Shown: positions 11,131 through 23,409 of the stretch, one piece after another
Position numbering within the stretch: position 1 is the first letter of the stretch
How the letters are laid out: each line of letters begins with the position of its first letter
Assembly: GCA_024704765.1 (NCBI GenBank)
Contig: JAKMXF010000302.1
Span: 462,389 to 524,454, forward strand
Length of the DNA: 62,066 nucleotides
DNA from: Oopsacas minuta
Lineage: Eukaryota > Porifera > Hexactinellida > Lyssacinosida > Leucopsacidae
Reading direction: 5' to 3'
Notes under the pieces: generated by a model
What the model was told of the DNA's origin: nothing
The model's database searches: none
The model's input: the letters and a program-made list of their open reading frames with translations, nothing else
Translations under genes and position numbers: made by a program

Positions 11131-11773
11131 AATCTTCGTATATTGGGTGGAAATCTGTGGTTATATCAGTTATGAAGCTGCAAATTCTACAGGATACTTG
11201 CGAGTCATTTTCTAGCCCGTTAGAAGTTTGAATTTGATTTCTCATCTATACGCACTGAATATTCAGCAATTAGCACATATACCGCCTGTATTTCGATGAC
11301 GTCATAAATATACATTAAATCTAATTTGTTTAATACTTCTTTTATTGAAAAATTATTACGTATAATACGTATTATACGTTCAATCTACAATTTTTGGTTA
11401 TGTATCTTCTATTGGGCTGATTTCTGCAATAGATATTTTACATAAATCAGAAGTTCTCGAATTGTAAATAAGAAATATCAGCTTAGTTCGCCGATTTTTA
11501 AATACTTGATAAATATTTGATATGTACAAGTCTAACAATGTCAAAATCTCCTATTTCGAGATTAACCTGGAAGTATAATACTTTAATTGATCAAGTATAA
11601 TCTATTTTACGATTATTACGTATTATACAACTTACCATTAAATCTCTATTTCATTTGTTATATCTATGGTTATTCTTATCCTTAAGGGCGTAGCTATCCG
11701 CGTTTTCCAACTTTGTATGAATTGCAGCTTCAAACTCACTTTCCCATAGATTACCTACCGATATACGAAGATT
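11131..11773. repeat. imperfect long inverted repeat, possible MITE
   Basis: The left arm AATCTTCGTATAT, then TGAAGCTGCAAATTC, is matched in inverse on the right by GAATTGCAGCTTCAAAC and ATATACGAAGATT. Internally there are palindromic blocks such as ACGTATAATACGTATTATACG (11357-11378) and ATTACGTATTATAC near 11618. Spacing and order are symmetric, which suggests an old foldback or MITE of about 640 bp. No target duplication was recognised. Confidence 0.5.
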
Positions 11774-11786
11774 GTGCTTTTTGGGA

Positions 11787-13067
11787 TGTAGTGTTGACGT
11801 GACATGACATATATTTCAATATATCTCAGAAATATTGCTAAAATCAATTTTCTGTCTTCGGTAATATACAGACGAACAATTTCTGGCATTTCAAAACATA
11901 CAACGATTCGTGTGAAAATGATGCTTCTTAAGTTGGGACCCCTTTTTGCCTCGGCGCCATGCAATGGGCATTAAAACGAGACCAATTGCAAAACTAAAGT
12001 GGTATGAGTGAAGCACATAAGGGATACTTCAAGAAAGCTTTCGCGTCGAACACATATATGCCGGATAAATATCAAATTCCAATAACTCTCTTAAGAATTT
12101 GACAGGAAATTTATAAAATTTTGTTTAAATTGAAAATGAGATTTCCTGAAAATCAGACCTGATAACCCTTAACTTAATTCACTTTGGTAAAACAGCAAAT
12201 TTGTTGCTGACCTGTGTAATATGATATTTACTTTTCAAATACCGCTTCATTCCGCAACAAATATATTTTACACATTCCATTCTTTAATTGCGTTACTTTG
12301 TAATTTTCATACAATGTACCTCTGCAAAATGTTTATAGATTTGAAAATATAATTTGCCAGCTTGAAAAAGAGCACAATTTAAGTATATTATATCTAGGTA
12401 CGTTTATGCTCTTATATTCTACAGTAGATCCTCTAATTGGGGGAAATTTCATCTGTTTTTGTTCAACATACAGATCAACTTCTATCATTGGGTTAGTGGT
12501 GAATAGAGTGTTGAATCTTTTGAAATACTTTTCTAATGCAAATTTACATCTATAAGTGTCGGATATGTGCCGGAGCAATTTGATTTGTATTGAAATTTAA
12601 ATTTTCTTTGACGGTTTTATCCGATTATATGTACTAAAAGCCTGATTAATTTTCTCAGATGTATTTTCAAACAATGACGAAAATCAAATCTTGAACTACG
12701 AGTAAATTCATAGTCTGTGTGATATAATGCTTTTTTATCCATTTTTCTTTGCTGTATATGTGATGTATGGTGGTGTTCAGGTTTATCAGAAGATTTCGAC
12801 GTCCGAGCGCCACTACTTGTAGAGTTTCCACTGTATTTGTGTTTGGATAATCTACCGAAAATTGATGGATGTTGACGAAAATGGCCACAGACATTTTATA
12901 GCTAAATTAAATCTATGATACATTTGAATCCTGCATAGTGTTTCCTTGATTTTATTCTTTTCGACAGTGGTATTTTGAATATGTTGAGTTAGATTGTATA
13001 TACGATAGGCGAATGATACGATATGCAATAAATATTCAATTATTTTGCTCAATGGTAAAAACTGTTA
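11787..13067. other. non-coding stretch
   Basis: No gene recognised. A block at 11796-11835 (GACATGACATATATTT...ATATCTCAGAAAT) recurs in slightly changed form near 22574-22605, so it belongs to a dispersed repeat. Confidence 0.4.
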
Positions 13068-13086
13068 ATGTCTTCACATTCCTATT

Positions 13087-13422
13087 TTGTATGTAGTGCT
13101 GAAACGAAGAAGAATGGAAAATTCAGAATCGAAAGTTCTAAAGCTTCGAAACGAAGTTCTAATAGTTCAGAATCGAACATTGAAAAAAAATGTAAGAATT
13201 CTAAAAGTGGAGATAAAAAAATTGGACAGGATTGTAACAGATTTGTCCAACAAGGTAAACCATTTGACGGAGAAATTAGAAGAAGAGTCAGAAGCAAGAG
13301 CAGAGATAGAACGGAACGCTGCGAACGACAGGCTAGAAAAATATATAATGGGGACGAAAATAGAAGAAATGCAGGACAGCATCTTTACATTGACGAACAA
13401 AATGACCGAACTATTCCCATGA
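13087..13422 (+). CDS. coiled-coil ORF, 111 residues, unrecognised
   Basis: The open frame from 13087 (a second ATG at 13114 begins MENSESKVLKLRNEVL) shows regular heptads of Leu/Ile/Val: VRILKVEIKKLDRIVTDLSN, then KVNHLTEKLEEESEARAEIE and EEMQDSIFTLTNKMTELFP. It is highly charged and likely an all-helical coiled coil. I recognise no family. It may be a small gene, an exon, or part of a mobile element. Unrelated open frames on both strands overlap it, which weakens the case. The window's right end holds another coiled-coil frame (61820-62065), but residue similarity between the two is not convincing. Confidence 0.4.
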   Translation: MYVVLKRRRMENSESKVLKLRNEVLIVQNRTLKKNVRILKVEIKKLDRIVTDLSNKVNHLTEKLEEESEARAEIERNAANDRLEKYIMGTKIEEMQDSIFTLTNKMTELFP

Positions 13423-13445
13423 GAGGTAATTTACTATATATTTAA

Positions 13446-15820
13446 CCACAGCCTCCGAATGTATAGCCTGATCACGGGATAGAATTTCCTGGACCATTGA
13501 TTACTTCAAGTCTATTAAATTTGACTTGTAATTTACCCTATAATATATAATATGTGCAATTTGGCTCGAATAAAATTATTATTGATAGTTAATATATTAC
13601 ACGTACCATATCATCCAACTATTCCCGGTTTGAAATGACGTATTCTGTTTGGTTTAATTGGCAATACTTTGTTAAAAATGCATCATTTGTAAGCTCTGAT
13701 ATACGATCACTAGTATATCTTCAATTTAAGAAATTATATAAAGTATTCTAAGGATGTTTATGTATATAATAGATGTCACATATTTTGGCTTTATCGACTT
13801 GTATTTCGATAGTCAAGTTATGGTCAAAAACTGTCCAGCCAATATGTAATAAATACCCAGCTTCCCATATCCTTGTAACATATGTATTCCCATACTATAT
13901 TTTCAACCTTATTACTTAATTTTGATAGTGATTAATATGGGCATATTCACAATTGTGTCATTCGTTTAGAGAAATACTATGACGACATATTCACGGGTAA
14001 GGGAAACACCGTGACTGGGACCATTATCGCAAGTCCTTTGAGGATCTACAAACAAGATACGGTGGTGGTCCAACAAAAGCTAAGGTTTGCAACGGGGTTG
14101 AATGCTTGCCAATACTGAATTCAGTTTAGAGATCCAAAACTTTCCTCTCCAATTGCAGTAGTCCATTCCGAAATTGGCTTGAGAGAAAAGCTTGTTGATC
14201 GTATCGCATATGAATCCTTTGAGATATATAATAATACCAACAGTTGCAAGAGAGCTGGATGATTCTAACTGCAGCCTCTAAAGAAATATCATGGTGGTAC
14301 ATAACCAGGAGTTCAGTGTTAAGTTGATTAATTGCTTTCATGGAATCAAACTGGATACATTCCCTGTACTTCAGCCCATAATTCCAGTTCTACAGCTAAA
14401 TACGTTGATATTTACACCATGTTATAGTGGACCAGCAACATATTTACAATCTTGACTATATGCAAGATTTAACATAGTTATTTTAATATGCGTGATTAAG
14501 TATTGTAGCCACAACAGATACCTTACATGCAATCTAAATACTGTCGGAATACTAATATATATGTATTAGAATGTGTGTTATATTCCTGATTTGTACCATG
14601 CATACATAACTCTCAATCCCTATATATTATACATATATGATACACTACGAGTTTCCACCATTTTCTGTTTCGATACATTCATTTCCTTGCTACTTTTATG
14701 TTATTTATTTGTAGAGCATTATATTTTTGGTTGCCCTTAGCAAACTACTTCCTGTATAACGCTGTAAAAATTCGTGAAAATACGGTTTTATATGTGTGTG
14801 ATAATGTGGAATGTAACATAAGTAAGCAGCAACACTCGAAATAGTAAGCGGATTAAAATAATATTTAATTAATGATCATATTGACAGTTAAAACATATTT
14901 AAGAATATTGCACTCTAAGGTACATCAGTTTCATCTAATTAAATGATTGATATTCTATACATTATAGGTGCAGTAAGGACATGGATGACTAGCATTGCCT
15001 CCATTTAACCCACTGGCAATGTTAATTACCTACTTATAAGAATATTATTTATTTGGCTGGACTGATATGATAATATCTCGAGTGACTATCGAGTTATAAG
15101 GGGATTAGACCGAATATGTGCCATCCATGGTCTGTGCTATAACTCAGAAACATGCCATCTTTATCATGACGAAATTTTTGTTATTTATACAACCTGTTTA
15201 GATAATTTCGTATTACAACATATTTATAAAATTCGACATTCAAGATTTTACATGGTTTCCAAGATAGGGGAATTTTAAACAATTTTGCTAATTTATTGCT
15301 TACCAATCCAAAAATTTGCATATTTTGACAAATTATTCCTTTGATGCGTTGACGACATGTATTTCTACAAGTATGTAGTATATTCATTTGACTAAGAGTG
15401 CACTTGTATAAGATATAATTACCAGCATTTTAATGCTTTGCTCGTTTAACCAATCCCTGGTCCTGAAAAATAGCCTGTGCCATTGCTTTAGTGTATTGGA
15501 AATCTATGAATATATTTATATTTCTTATTGTTAGAATTCAACACTGGGTCTGAATTTGACATGTATATGTTTATCTGAAATGTTTTGAGGAAGTTATAGG
15601 TAGGGGCCAAATTCTGCCTCCACCAGGTCACAGCCTGGGCACTGAAAATAGTGGCTGCATCTAGAATCTCGTCAGTTGGGAACTACATATACGTATATAT
15701 TCACATGTAATTATTTCGATAAGAATATACATATCAGATCATTTTACTCAGTATATCTTAATGAGTCGGAGAATATTCACAACTCATTGGGAGCTGTCAC
15801 CCTTAACTAGTTCGCAGGCA
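13446..15820. other. non-coding stretch with an old foldback relative
   Basis: No gene recognised. Blocks at 13845-13880 (CAGCTTCCCATATCCTTG), 13995-14020 (ACGGGTAAGGGAAAC) and 15121-15190 (CCATCCATGGTCTGTGCTAT, then ATAACTCAG) resemble the centre and right arm of the 1063-bp foldback family. Right-arm sequence is separated from the centre by about 1 kb. A protein-like minus frame at 14126-14341 has no recognisable family. Confidence 0.35.
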
Positions 15821-16225
15821 ACAACTGGTCCGGAACCAGTTATGGTAGACTATAGCTAGTACGCCCTCGCGATAACTGGTCCGGCCCGCTGTAGTAGCCC
15901 CAGAATATACCCGAGTTTACTCTGGGCGATCCCAGGTTAGACCACCCTGGGGTTATATTCTGGCCTTGTCTACTTCATACCAGACTATATTTGTGATGGA
16001 GTATAATCTCGGCTCTTACACCTGACCAGTTGTGGTACCAATAACTGGTTCACCCTCTGCAGAACGATCCTTTAGGCTCAGTATTGGCGCTCACTAAACT
16101 ACCACTTAGTTATGTATGTCAATAAATCTGTTCTAAGCCTAATTACTGAATGGACCTCCGGTAAGATAACGTCCATTATCCGAACCAGTTATGGATGCCA
16201 CAACTGGTCCTGAACAAGTTGTGGG
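15821..16225. repeat. cluster of inverted ACCAGTT/AACTGGT motifs
   Basis: A GC-richer patch holds many short inverted motifs: AACTGGTCCGGAACCAGTT (15825 region), ATAACTGGTCCGG, GACCAGTTGTGG, AATAACTGGTTC, GAACCAGTTATGG and CAACTGGTCCTGAACAAGTT. The outermost blocks mirror each other. Between them, 15896-15970 forms a second inverted pair (CCCCAGAATATA and TATATTCTGG). No coding is seen. It could be a secondary-structure-prone MITE or a protein-binding cluster. Confidence 0.5.
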
Positions 16226-17538
16226 CGGACCAGATGTGCCGTGACAAAGCTCTGATGTTTACTCTAATGAGGTTTGACCTGGTCAGGTAAAATTCGGTTC
16301 GCACTGCCCTGACGGTAGAACTGGGATAATACGTACTTGTCTCAAATAACGGAAATTTTATCATATCTAATCCATTATATATGATTCGTTTGATATATAC
16401 TAGGATAAGAGGTATAATCGGATAACACGTACTCTATGATAAGTACAGTACATATATAATCGAACCTGATTCAAATCATAGTATAATTTTTATCATATCG
16501 TTAGAAATCTGGAGAAACTAAACTCGGGTTAAATATTCGTATACTACGTAGAATCCAGTAAATACTTACAATTTTTATTATTCCCAAGCGACAATGTCTT
16601 AACCAAGTTCTACTGTATGTATAAATTTGAAAATACATAAAACTGGGGCCAGATCCAGAACACGTGACAGGGATTTTTTCAATCTTTAACCACCCTAGAA
16701 CAATTTCGAAAGTCAGAACGAGGGCTCTAGGAAGTGTGTATATTCATGTACCCAGCGCCCGGATTAAAATGATTTTACCATACGTATTTTGTATTACTTA
16801 CGTTACTCCATACTTAAATGGTACGACATATGCAAACTTAAATGCATTGCTGAATTTCTCTATTATATTCTATAAAAACTTTAGCATCGAGTTATATTTG
16901 AGTTCAATAATGAATGGTTCATGGGTCTTTCATGTAACCCATTTGCAACTCTGATTAGAGCTAGTGAATGTCCATTATCATGGATAGTGTGGGTTTCTAA
17001 ACAACAGTTGACATAGAAGATAATGAAAAGTCATCCACAGTGGCTCCGGCCCTGTATTATTTATATCTCGAGCTTAACCAGGTAACACAGAACTGTCTAT
17101 ACGATGATAGATATATAGCAAAGGATTTTTGTGGGTTTGAATTTCAAAATTTCTATTTTTAATAATTATAAGCTAATACTGATTGATTAATTATTTATTG
17201 CTAGAATTTGATTAACAGGAACCTATCCAAATGTTAATACAATCGATTAGGCTTAATCTCCAAGTGATTCTTTCTTTATGCCAGCAACAGCCTATGAGAA
17301 GTAGATCAGAAATCGATAGACATTTTAACAGCAGTATAATTTATTCCATCAATAAAATATTCTTGAATCGCTGTGTTTTTCCGTTAGCAAATTGTGTAGT
17401 GTATCAGAGCCCTCCATTGGTATTCTCCCTCCAGTTCTTGGAAATAATGAGATCCTTCATTCTTCAAGATGACTAAGTACACTTAGATGGTATCCAATAT
17501 GGTGTTTTGGCTACAATTTCCTCTCGTCCATATATTAT
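16226..17538. other. non-coding stretch
   Basis: No gene, long repeat or regulatory site recognised. The ORF at 16664-16954 is AT-rich and lacks a domain-like pattern. Confidence 0.4.
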
Positions 17539-17760
17539 TTATGGTTGGAAATGGATCAAAGCTACAGTCCTTAGTTTTGATAATCCATAGTGTAATTTCA
17601 TAGAGAAATATATCATCTTGTTAATACAGTAGGTGAAATTCGTTTCATTGCTCATTGCCTTGAATAACTTATACACAACATTAAATGCATCCTTTGTCTC
17701 CACAATAAAAGCCAAAGCAGCAGTCCATTGATAATCACTACTGACTTGAGTATCCAGCAA
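17539..17760 (-). pseudogene. possible MULE/ZSWIM-type transposase fragment
   Basis: The minus-strand frame reads LLDTQVSSDYQWTAALAF, VETKDAFNVVYKLFKAMSN, then YFSMKLHYGLSKLRTVALIH. The order (a hydrophobic strand ending AFIVET, a helix ending VVYKLFKAMSN, then a second strand LRTVALIHFQ) resembles the DDE region of animal MULE/ZSWIM-like proteins, where FK.NP, DKD-E and FP...C-FH motifs occur. Here the DKD and CxFH residues are not intact. It ends at a stop (17539) and its upstream border at 17761 has an in-frame stop. It could also be an unrelated host exon. Confidence 0.3.
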
Positions 17761-18133
17761 AAGAAGTTAAAACTATATAAAGTATTTTATCGTGGGCATA
17801 TTTCGTTAAATATTGTTCACAATTTCTGAAATTGCTTATTTGTTGCACAACACAGGCCTACACTTTTTAGTTGTATTGGTTTTGTCAACTGATATATACT
17901 AATTCTATGTTGCTGATTCCGATTGTTTAGTCAGTTTCTCCCTAATACGTCAAGTTATCTCACAATCCTATTACTACATTTATAGAACAAAATTGGTTTC
18001 AACCCTTATATGTTAGATTGGATCAATTAAATTTCTGAAAATATCAATATTTCATTAACTAAGAATAATGATATAATTGTTACTAATATGAATGGAAGAA
18101 AGTGATACTATAGACATGTAATATGAGCACTAT
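17761..18133. other. non-coding stretch
   Basis: AT-rich sequence between the possible MULE fragment and the 3' end of gene-family copy B. Nothing recognised. Confidence 0.4.
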
Positions 18134-19807
18134 TCATTCTAAAAATTTTCTCTTGTTTGACTTTCTTGAATGTTGTTCGTTAGGACAATCTCTTTTTAGG
18201 CATCAACAGTAATCTGCCATTATATGTGTATCCCATCTTCCTTGATATCGCTGTTCCATCACTTTTATGTCTTGATGGAATCGTTCACCTTGTTCTTCAC
18301 TCATATCGCCTAGATTATCCGGAAATCTATCAAGATGGTCTCTCAAATAATCAATTTTAATACTCATATTACAGCCAAGAGCATGATAGCTGTCGACTAA
18401 CTCTGTGACTAGTTCTTTGTAGTTGGATGCCTTTTTATTACTAAGGAAATTAGAAACGACATTAGAGAAAACCTGCCACGCTCTCTTCTCTCCTCGTTCA
18501 TTGAATCTTTGAAGCTGTTGTCCCTAAGTAACTTGCGAATCTGCGGACCTTCAAATATTCCTGCCTTTTTCTTCTCTTCACTGATTTCTGGAAAATAATT
18601 TCGGATATACTTGAAACAATATCTGTCTTTAGCCAGTGCTTTGATGAATTGCTTCATTAAACCAAGCTTAATGTGGAGAGGAGGTAGAATTATTTTATTT
18701 GTATGTACCAGAGGGTTATTAATTACATTTTTGTCCCCAACTTTCATACATTCTCTCGGAGGCCACTTTTCCCTTATCCAATGCTGGTTCCTATCTCTAC
18801 TGTCCCAATAACAAAGAAAACAGGGGTACTTAGTGAACCCAGATTGTTGTCCTAATAGAAAATTGACCATTTTGAGATCAACACAGATGACCCAATCATG
18901 TGCAGAGTAGTTAATAATCTCTAATATCTCTTTCACATGATTGTACTCCTCTTTGAGTTTAACTGAATATCCTATAGGAATTGAACCGAATATATTTCCA
19001 TTATGGAGTAGTACACATTTCAGACTCCTTTTGGAGCTGTCAATAAACAGCCTCCAGTCACTTGGATTGTAGTTCGGAACTCCCATTGCAGTAGAAGACC
19101 CTCAACATTTGGACAAAACACCAAACCATTCTTTTCGCAGAAATACTGTTGAAACTCTTGCTTCCTGTAACGATATACTGTTACCTTTGTTCCTTGATGA
19201 GTAGATTCTTTTCTTTCAATCTAGATGCAGCAACTCAGAAGATTCTTTCGAGAGGTCAAGGTCACGAATTAAATCATTCAATTCCGCTTGGTTAAAGAGA
19301 GAAGGCTCCGAGGAAGGACCTTGAAATCAACATCATATTCACAGTCATGATCATTGACTTCTTCCGAATAGGCACCATCTTCATCATCATAGAGTCCGAG
19401 AAACTCTGTGAATATTGCTACAGGTAGATCACTACAATGAGGGACTGGTCGAATAGCAGATTCTAAATTTGGGTAATTCTGCAGGTGTCTGTCACTCTTT
19501 TTGCAGCCCATAACATTTACCATGCAGAAATAACAATCATTGAAATGATTTTTTGATTCTCTCCAAATCATAGGAATTCCGAAAGGGAGGTGTTTCTCTT
19601 TACCCTTACTCCAAGACCTCAATAATTCTACACAAGATTTACATGAGGTGCCCAACTTTTGTCCTGGTCGCCCAGCTTAACTTTGAAATACGCATGGTAA
19701 GCTCTATTCACAAATTCAGTAATATTCTGCATCTGAGGTTTCGGAGTATAGAAACCACAAATATAACAAAAAATGTCTGGAGAATTGAAACACTTTCTTT
19801 TCGACAT
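18134..19807 (-). pseudogene. uncharacterised Cys/His-rich multicopy gene family, copy B (broken, full length)
   Basis: The most complete of three copies. It starts at 19807 with MSKRKCFNSPDIFCYICG and LGDQDKSWAPH. A small deletion near 19650 shifts the frame to CKSCVELLRSWSKGKEKHLP, FGIPMIWRESKNHFNDCYFC and an acidic stretch, with a stop at 19278. After a decayed section, 19086-18409 gives MGVPNYNPSDWRLFIDSSKR, WVICVDLKMVNFLLGQQSGF, TKYPCFLCYWDSRDRNQHW and IILPPLHIKLGLMKQFIKAL. A last shift near 18480 leads to FPDNLGDMSEEQGERFHQDI, KVMEQRYQGRWD and MADYC, ending at the stop 18134. The CxxC/HxxCxxC N-terminus, the CFLC pair and the EEQGERFHQD block are conserved with copy A. The predicted intact length is about 550 residues. 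The function is unknown; an RNase H-like, transposase-like enzyme is inference. Confidence 0.7.
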
Positions 19808-19887
19808 ATCAACAAAAAAGAATAACAGACTAGTTAAAAACCAATAAGCAAATGAGACTATTTGAATATATATATACTATGTACACA

Positions 19888-20205
19888 AGGCCATGTAAAA
19901 TTAATTACTTGTTTCTCATCCGGAATTTCTTCGGAAACTGCCACGGCGGGCGGTATTTTATTTTTATCTTTTATAGGTCAGTTTATATATAAAATATTTT
20001 GACTCTTCGATTATCTCGCCAAATTCTCTCTGGGCACTAAAAATATTGAATTTTTCAACTACATAACTAGTAAATGTGGATTGCACACTCTGTGGCCAAA
20101 GAATTATCCATAATTTGGTTAAAATATAAATAAAATCTTTCCGGACGGGGGATAAAATTTGGGGCGGGCGGGGATGAGAGACAAGTATATTACTTTACAT
20201 GGCCT
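19888..20205. mobile_element. ~318-bp MITE with inverted termini
   Basis: The left end AGGCCATGTAAAATTAATTA, then CTTGTTTCTCATCC and CGGCGGGCGGTATTTTAT, is mirrored on the right by GGATAAAATTTGGGGCGGGCGGGGATGAGAG (20150-20181; the first 20 bases are GGATAAAATTTGGGGCGGGC), ACAAGTATATTAC and TTTACATGGCCT. Arms of roughly 80 bp surround an AT-rich centre. No coding and no clear target duplication. It lies 80 bp upstream of the start of gene-family copy B. Confidence 0.6.
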
Positions 20206-23200
20206 AATGTTATTGTTGTAATATGTCCTCATGATGAATTTTTAGCAAAAATCGAAATTTTTCTGAAAATGTAGCTATATGGTTGTGAAAAAACCTGACG
20301 TGATAAGAAAAAACTGAATAGATATTCAGAATCAGCACACTTAAATTAGTCTAAATTAGTGATCAAAATATAAACAACTGCAATGTAACATTTTTTTGTA
20401 GGCCTGTGTAATACATTGAGGCGTAAATTTGAGCACGCATTTTCTTCTTGTTGGGTGGTAATAAATTGTATAGCAAGTTATGAAGGTTTTTCCTAATCCC
20501 AAACGCTTATTCAATCCCGGAAGCTAATTTAGAGAAAAACGGGAATCCTCTATAGTAACTGAGGGAATTATTTTCGTTAATTTGTGTGCTTATTTACACT
20601 AAAGCTGGAATATATGTTCTAATTTGGTGGACTAACTCCTCTTTGCCCCTTAGCCTCAACCCTGATTCATTGACACCCTCTGATGAAATGTGGTCTAGAC
20701 AAGTTTAGGGTATCCAATAGGTTATATTTTATAGCATCTATTCATAATCCTGCTATGGTAGTAAGCCAAGAACAGCCGAAACAGGTGCTAGGTCTATTGG
20801 GCTTGAATTTGATTTCCAATAATTATAACTATTGAGGATGGATTCGAATCGCCCGCCGAAACTTTGATTATTTGGCGTATGTGAAATGATTATACTTCTC
20901 CCTGCATTTCAGACAGACCTCATATACATATTTCAAATCGGCGCCCCTGTTCATCAGATAATTAATTTACGACTTAATATACTACCGCCTCCATGCAAAC
21001 AAAAACAAGTTGTTTTCAGTATCGGCTGACTAAATTTCATTAAAACATGCGTATACTGCTGGTAGTTTTAGCACTACATATTATGAGGTTTGTAATTCGA
21101 AATTACCCTATTAAATTATCCCCTTAGCATTTTTGGATCTATCTTCTTCTATGACAACTAAAATAGGATTATTACAAATGGTACAGTCGTTTAGATATCA
21201 TGAATATCCCTTGCAGGAAAATTAGGATCAATATACTTATAATCTAGAGTACATAGAGGTAGACTGTTAGCCACGTGACAATAGTTTTGACAGGTATAAA
21301 TTTGTGACTCCTGTGATGAGTGGAGACACGGCATAATTCATAAGATTTTTGCACCGCAAAGATAAAATCAAATTTTTGTCGGGAATAAGTATGTTAGGAT
21401 CTTAGACAAGAGTAAAGTCATATTTCCCTATTGGAGGTGTTGATCCGACCATTTATACATCTATTAATCCTGAAAATTCCAGAGGAACCAGCAAATTCCC
21501 ATCTTTTGTAATTTTCTATACTTGAATGTCTATCTTGATCAATTCTGAGGAATGCAACTGGGCTGCTAATTTGATGTTTGTCAGAACATTGCGAGATATT
21601 AGTAGATTTTGACCACTTCGCTTGCTGTGTCGTTGCGCGACAACTTAGTGTCTCAGGTTAGCTTAAATATCAAACTACAAATATTTCTTGATACTTTGGT
21701 CATTAACGACCGGGAATACTCGGCCTAACGTGCTTCGAGGTTAACCTTTTGCGGAAATTTTTGATTTTCCATGGTCCATCCAAATTCCATTTCAAAGCCT
21801 TCTGTGGTAACACCCGATCTGCTACGTGGCTTTTGGTAAGTATTCTGGGCATTTCGTGTCTAACGTACTATGAAATCCTCAAAATATCAGAAATTGTTAC
21901 GTTATGATCCCATGATGATTTAGCCTTTCGTCAAATGCATGAAGTCCAGACATTTGGCATATTACGGGTACCTTGTGATTCAAACTTCAAACTTTTATCA
22001 TGTATATTGGATGAGCTGTGGCCAATAATATGGTTTTTCAAATACAAAAAGGCAGAAATTACGCCATAATTTTGTCATAGGTGTTAATTCTAGTCCAAGA
22101 TTCGAACTTGTCCGAGCCAGGCTAAAAATACCCCTGTATGCCAAAAATCATGATACACACTGCGTATTAATAGTCAAGATTCTGCATTTATGCTTTTAAT
22201 GATTATTTCGTTAAGTATGGATTATTTTCTCCATTTAAGTATTTTTTAGCTAATGTATTGGCTTACGGTATTTGAACTTTCGAATTTTGTGGTTTTGGTC
22301 TGGCGCGGCTCCACACCATAATTTGTTTCACCAACCGAAAAGGTCCCCATTTTTCTAAACACCTTTTACTACTTTCAATCTTCTGATATTTGGTATTCAC
22401 ACGTTCTGATGATGGCTAATGGGATATGACGAAATATTTTCCAAATTTAATCGTCATATATATTAGTCATTATTTACTTTGATCTCTAAACATTCCATTC
22501 TATATAGTCGGTTATATACACAGATTGCAAGCCAATGTTTGATTATGGAGTCACATTGCCCTTACTAAGAAGACATGACATATATTTGACTATATCTCAG
22601 AAATTGCTCAGCCAATCAAAAAGCTTTCTTCAAAACGTGTAAATGCTGCTGTTTGAAAAATGAGGACCATTTATGTTGTCGAACCTAAAATCTCTGTGTG
22701 GGAAAACATGAGCTATACCTCAAAGTTTGAATAGTTTGAAGATCTTACGACAAATTAATTGGCCAAAAACAGAATATGAAGGACAAAACGTATACTTCAC
22801 GAAATAGTTTCATTTAACGCATATATGCAGAGTAATGATCTAAGTCCCGAAGCTGTAGTGCAATATTTGAATTGACACAAATTGTATTTCCAAATTATAA
22901 TATTCGATAGCCTATTGAAATATATTTTGTTAATGTTTTGAATACTTATAGGAAGATTGTTGGACAGTCTAATTTGCAACTTTAAATCCAAAATTCTTCA
23001 TATTGATGACAAAATTAAGTATATATATGTGATCAGTAAGATAGAGTGAATTCTCGAACTATAACTTTATTGTATCATTAAAATAGATAATGATCACTGA
23101 GTAGGTAATACTTGTCTATTAGCATTAAATATGTCCCATTTTCGTCTTTTTTGACGACATACAGTCAACTCCGCTTAATTTATGATGAAATTCAATTATA

Positions 23201-23409
23201 GAGACTTCTTTTCCCAATTTCAATTTTTCGATGCTTATTTTAAATTCTGATATGATAGAATATATTGTACTTCGGAATCTGATTCAGCACCAGCTTTACA
23301 CCAATTCACCAACATTTTGTTCTTTAGTGTAACTGTTGTTTTGTAATTTGTACTTTTATGCTAGGAATTTTCTCGATTATGAATTTAATCATATAATATA
23401 TCTGTCTAG
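20206..23409. other. long non-coding stretch upstream of the NPEPL1-like exon
   Basis: No upstream NPEPL1 exon was recognised here, so any intron before the 23410 exon extends at least to 20.2 kb, or the 5' exons are missing. A pogo-like terminus (CAGTCAACTCCGCTTAATTT) lies at 23162. A dispersed-repeat block shared with 11.8 kb is at 22574-22605. Otherwise nothing recognised. Confidence 0.45.

Noticed and set aside
14126-14341. Possible coding exon on the minus strand
   Set aside because: Two frames look protein-like over short distances, but neither is long and no family is recognised; evidence too weak.
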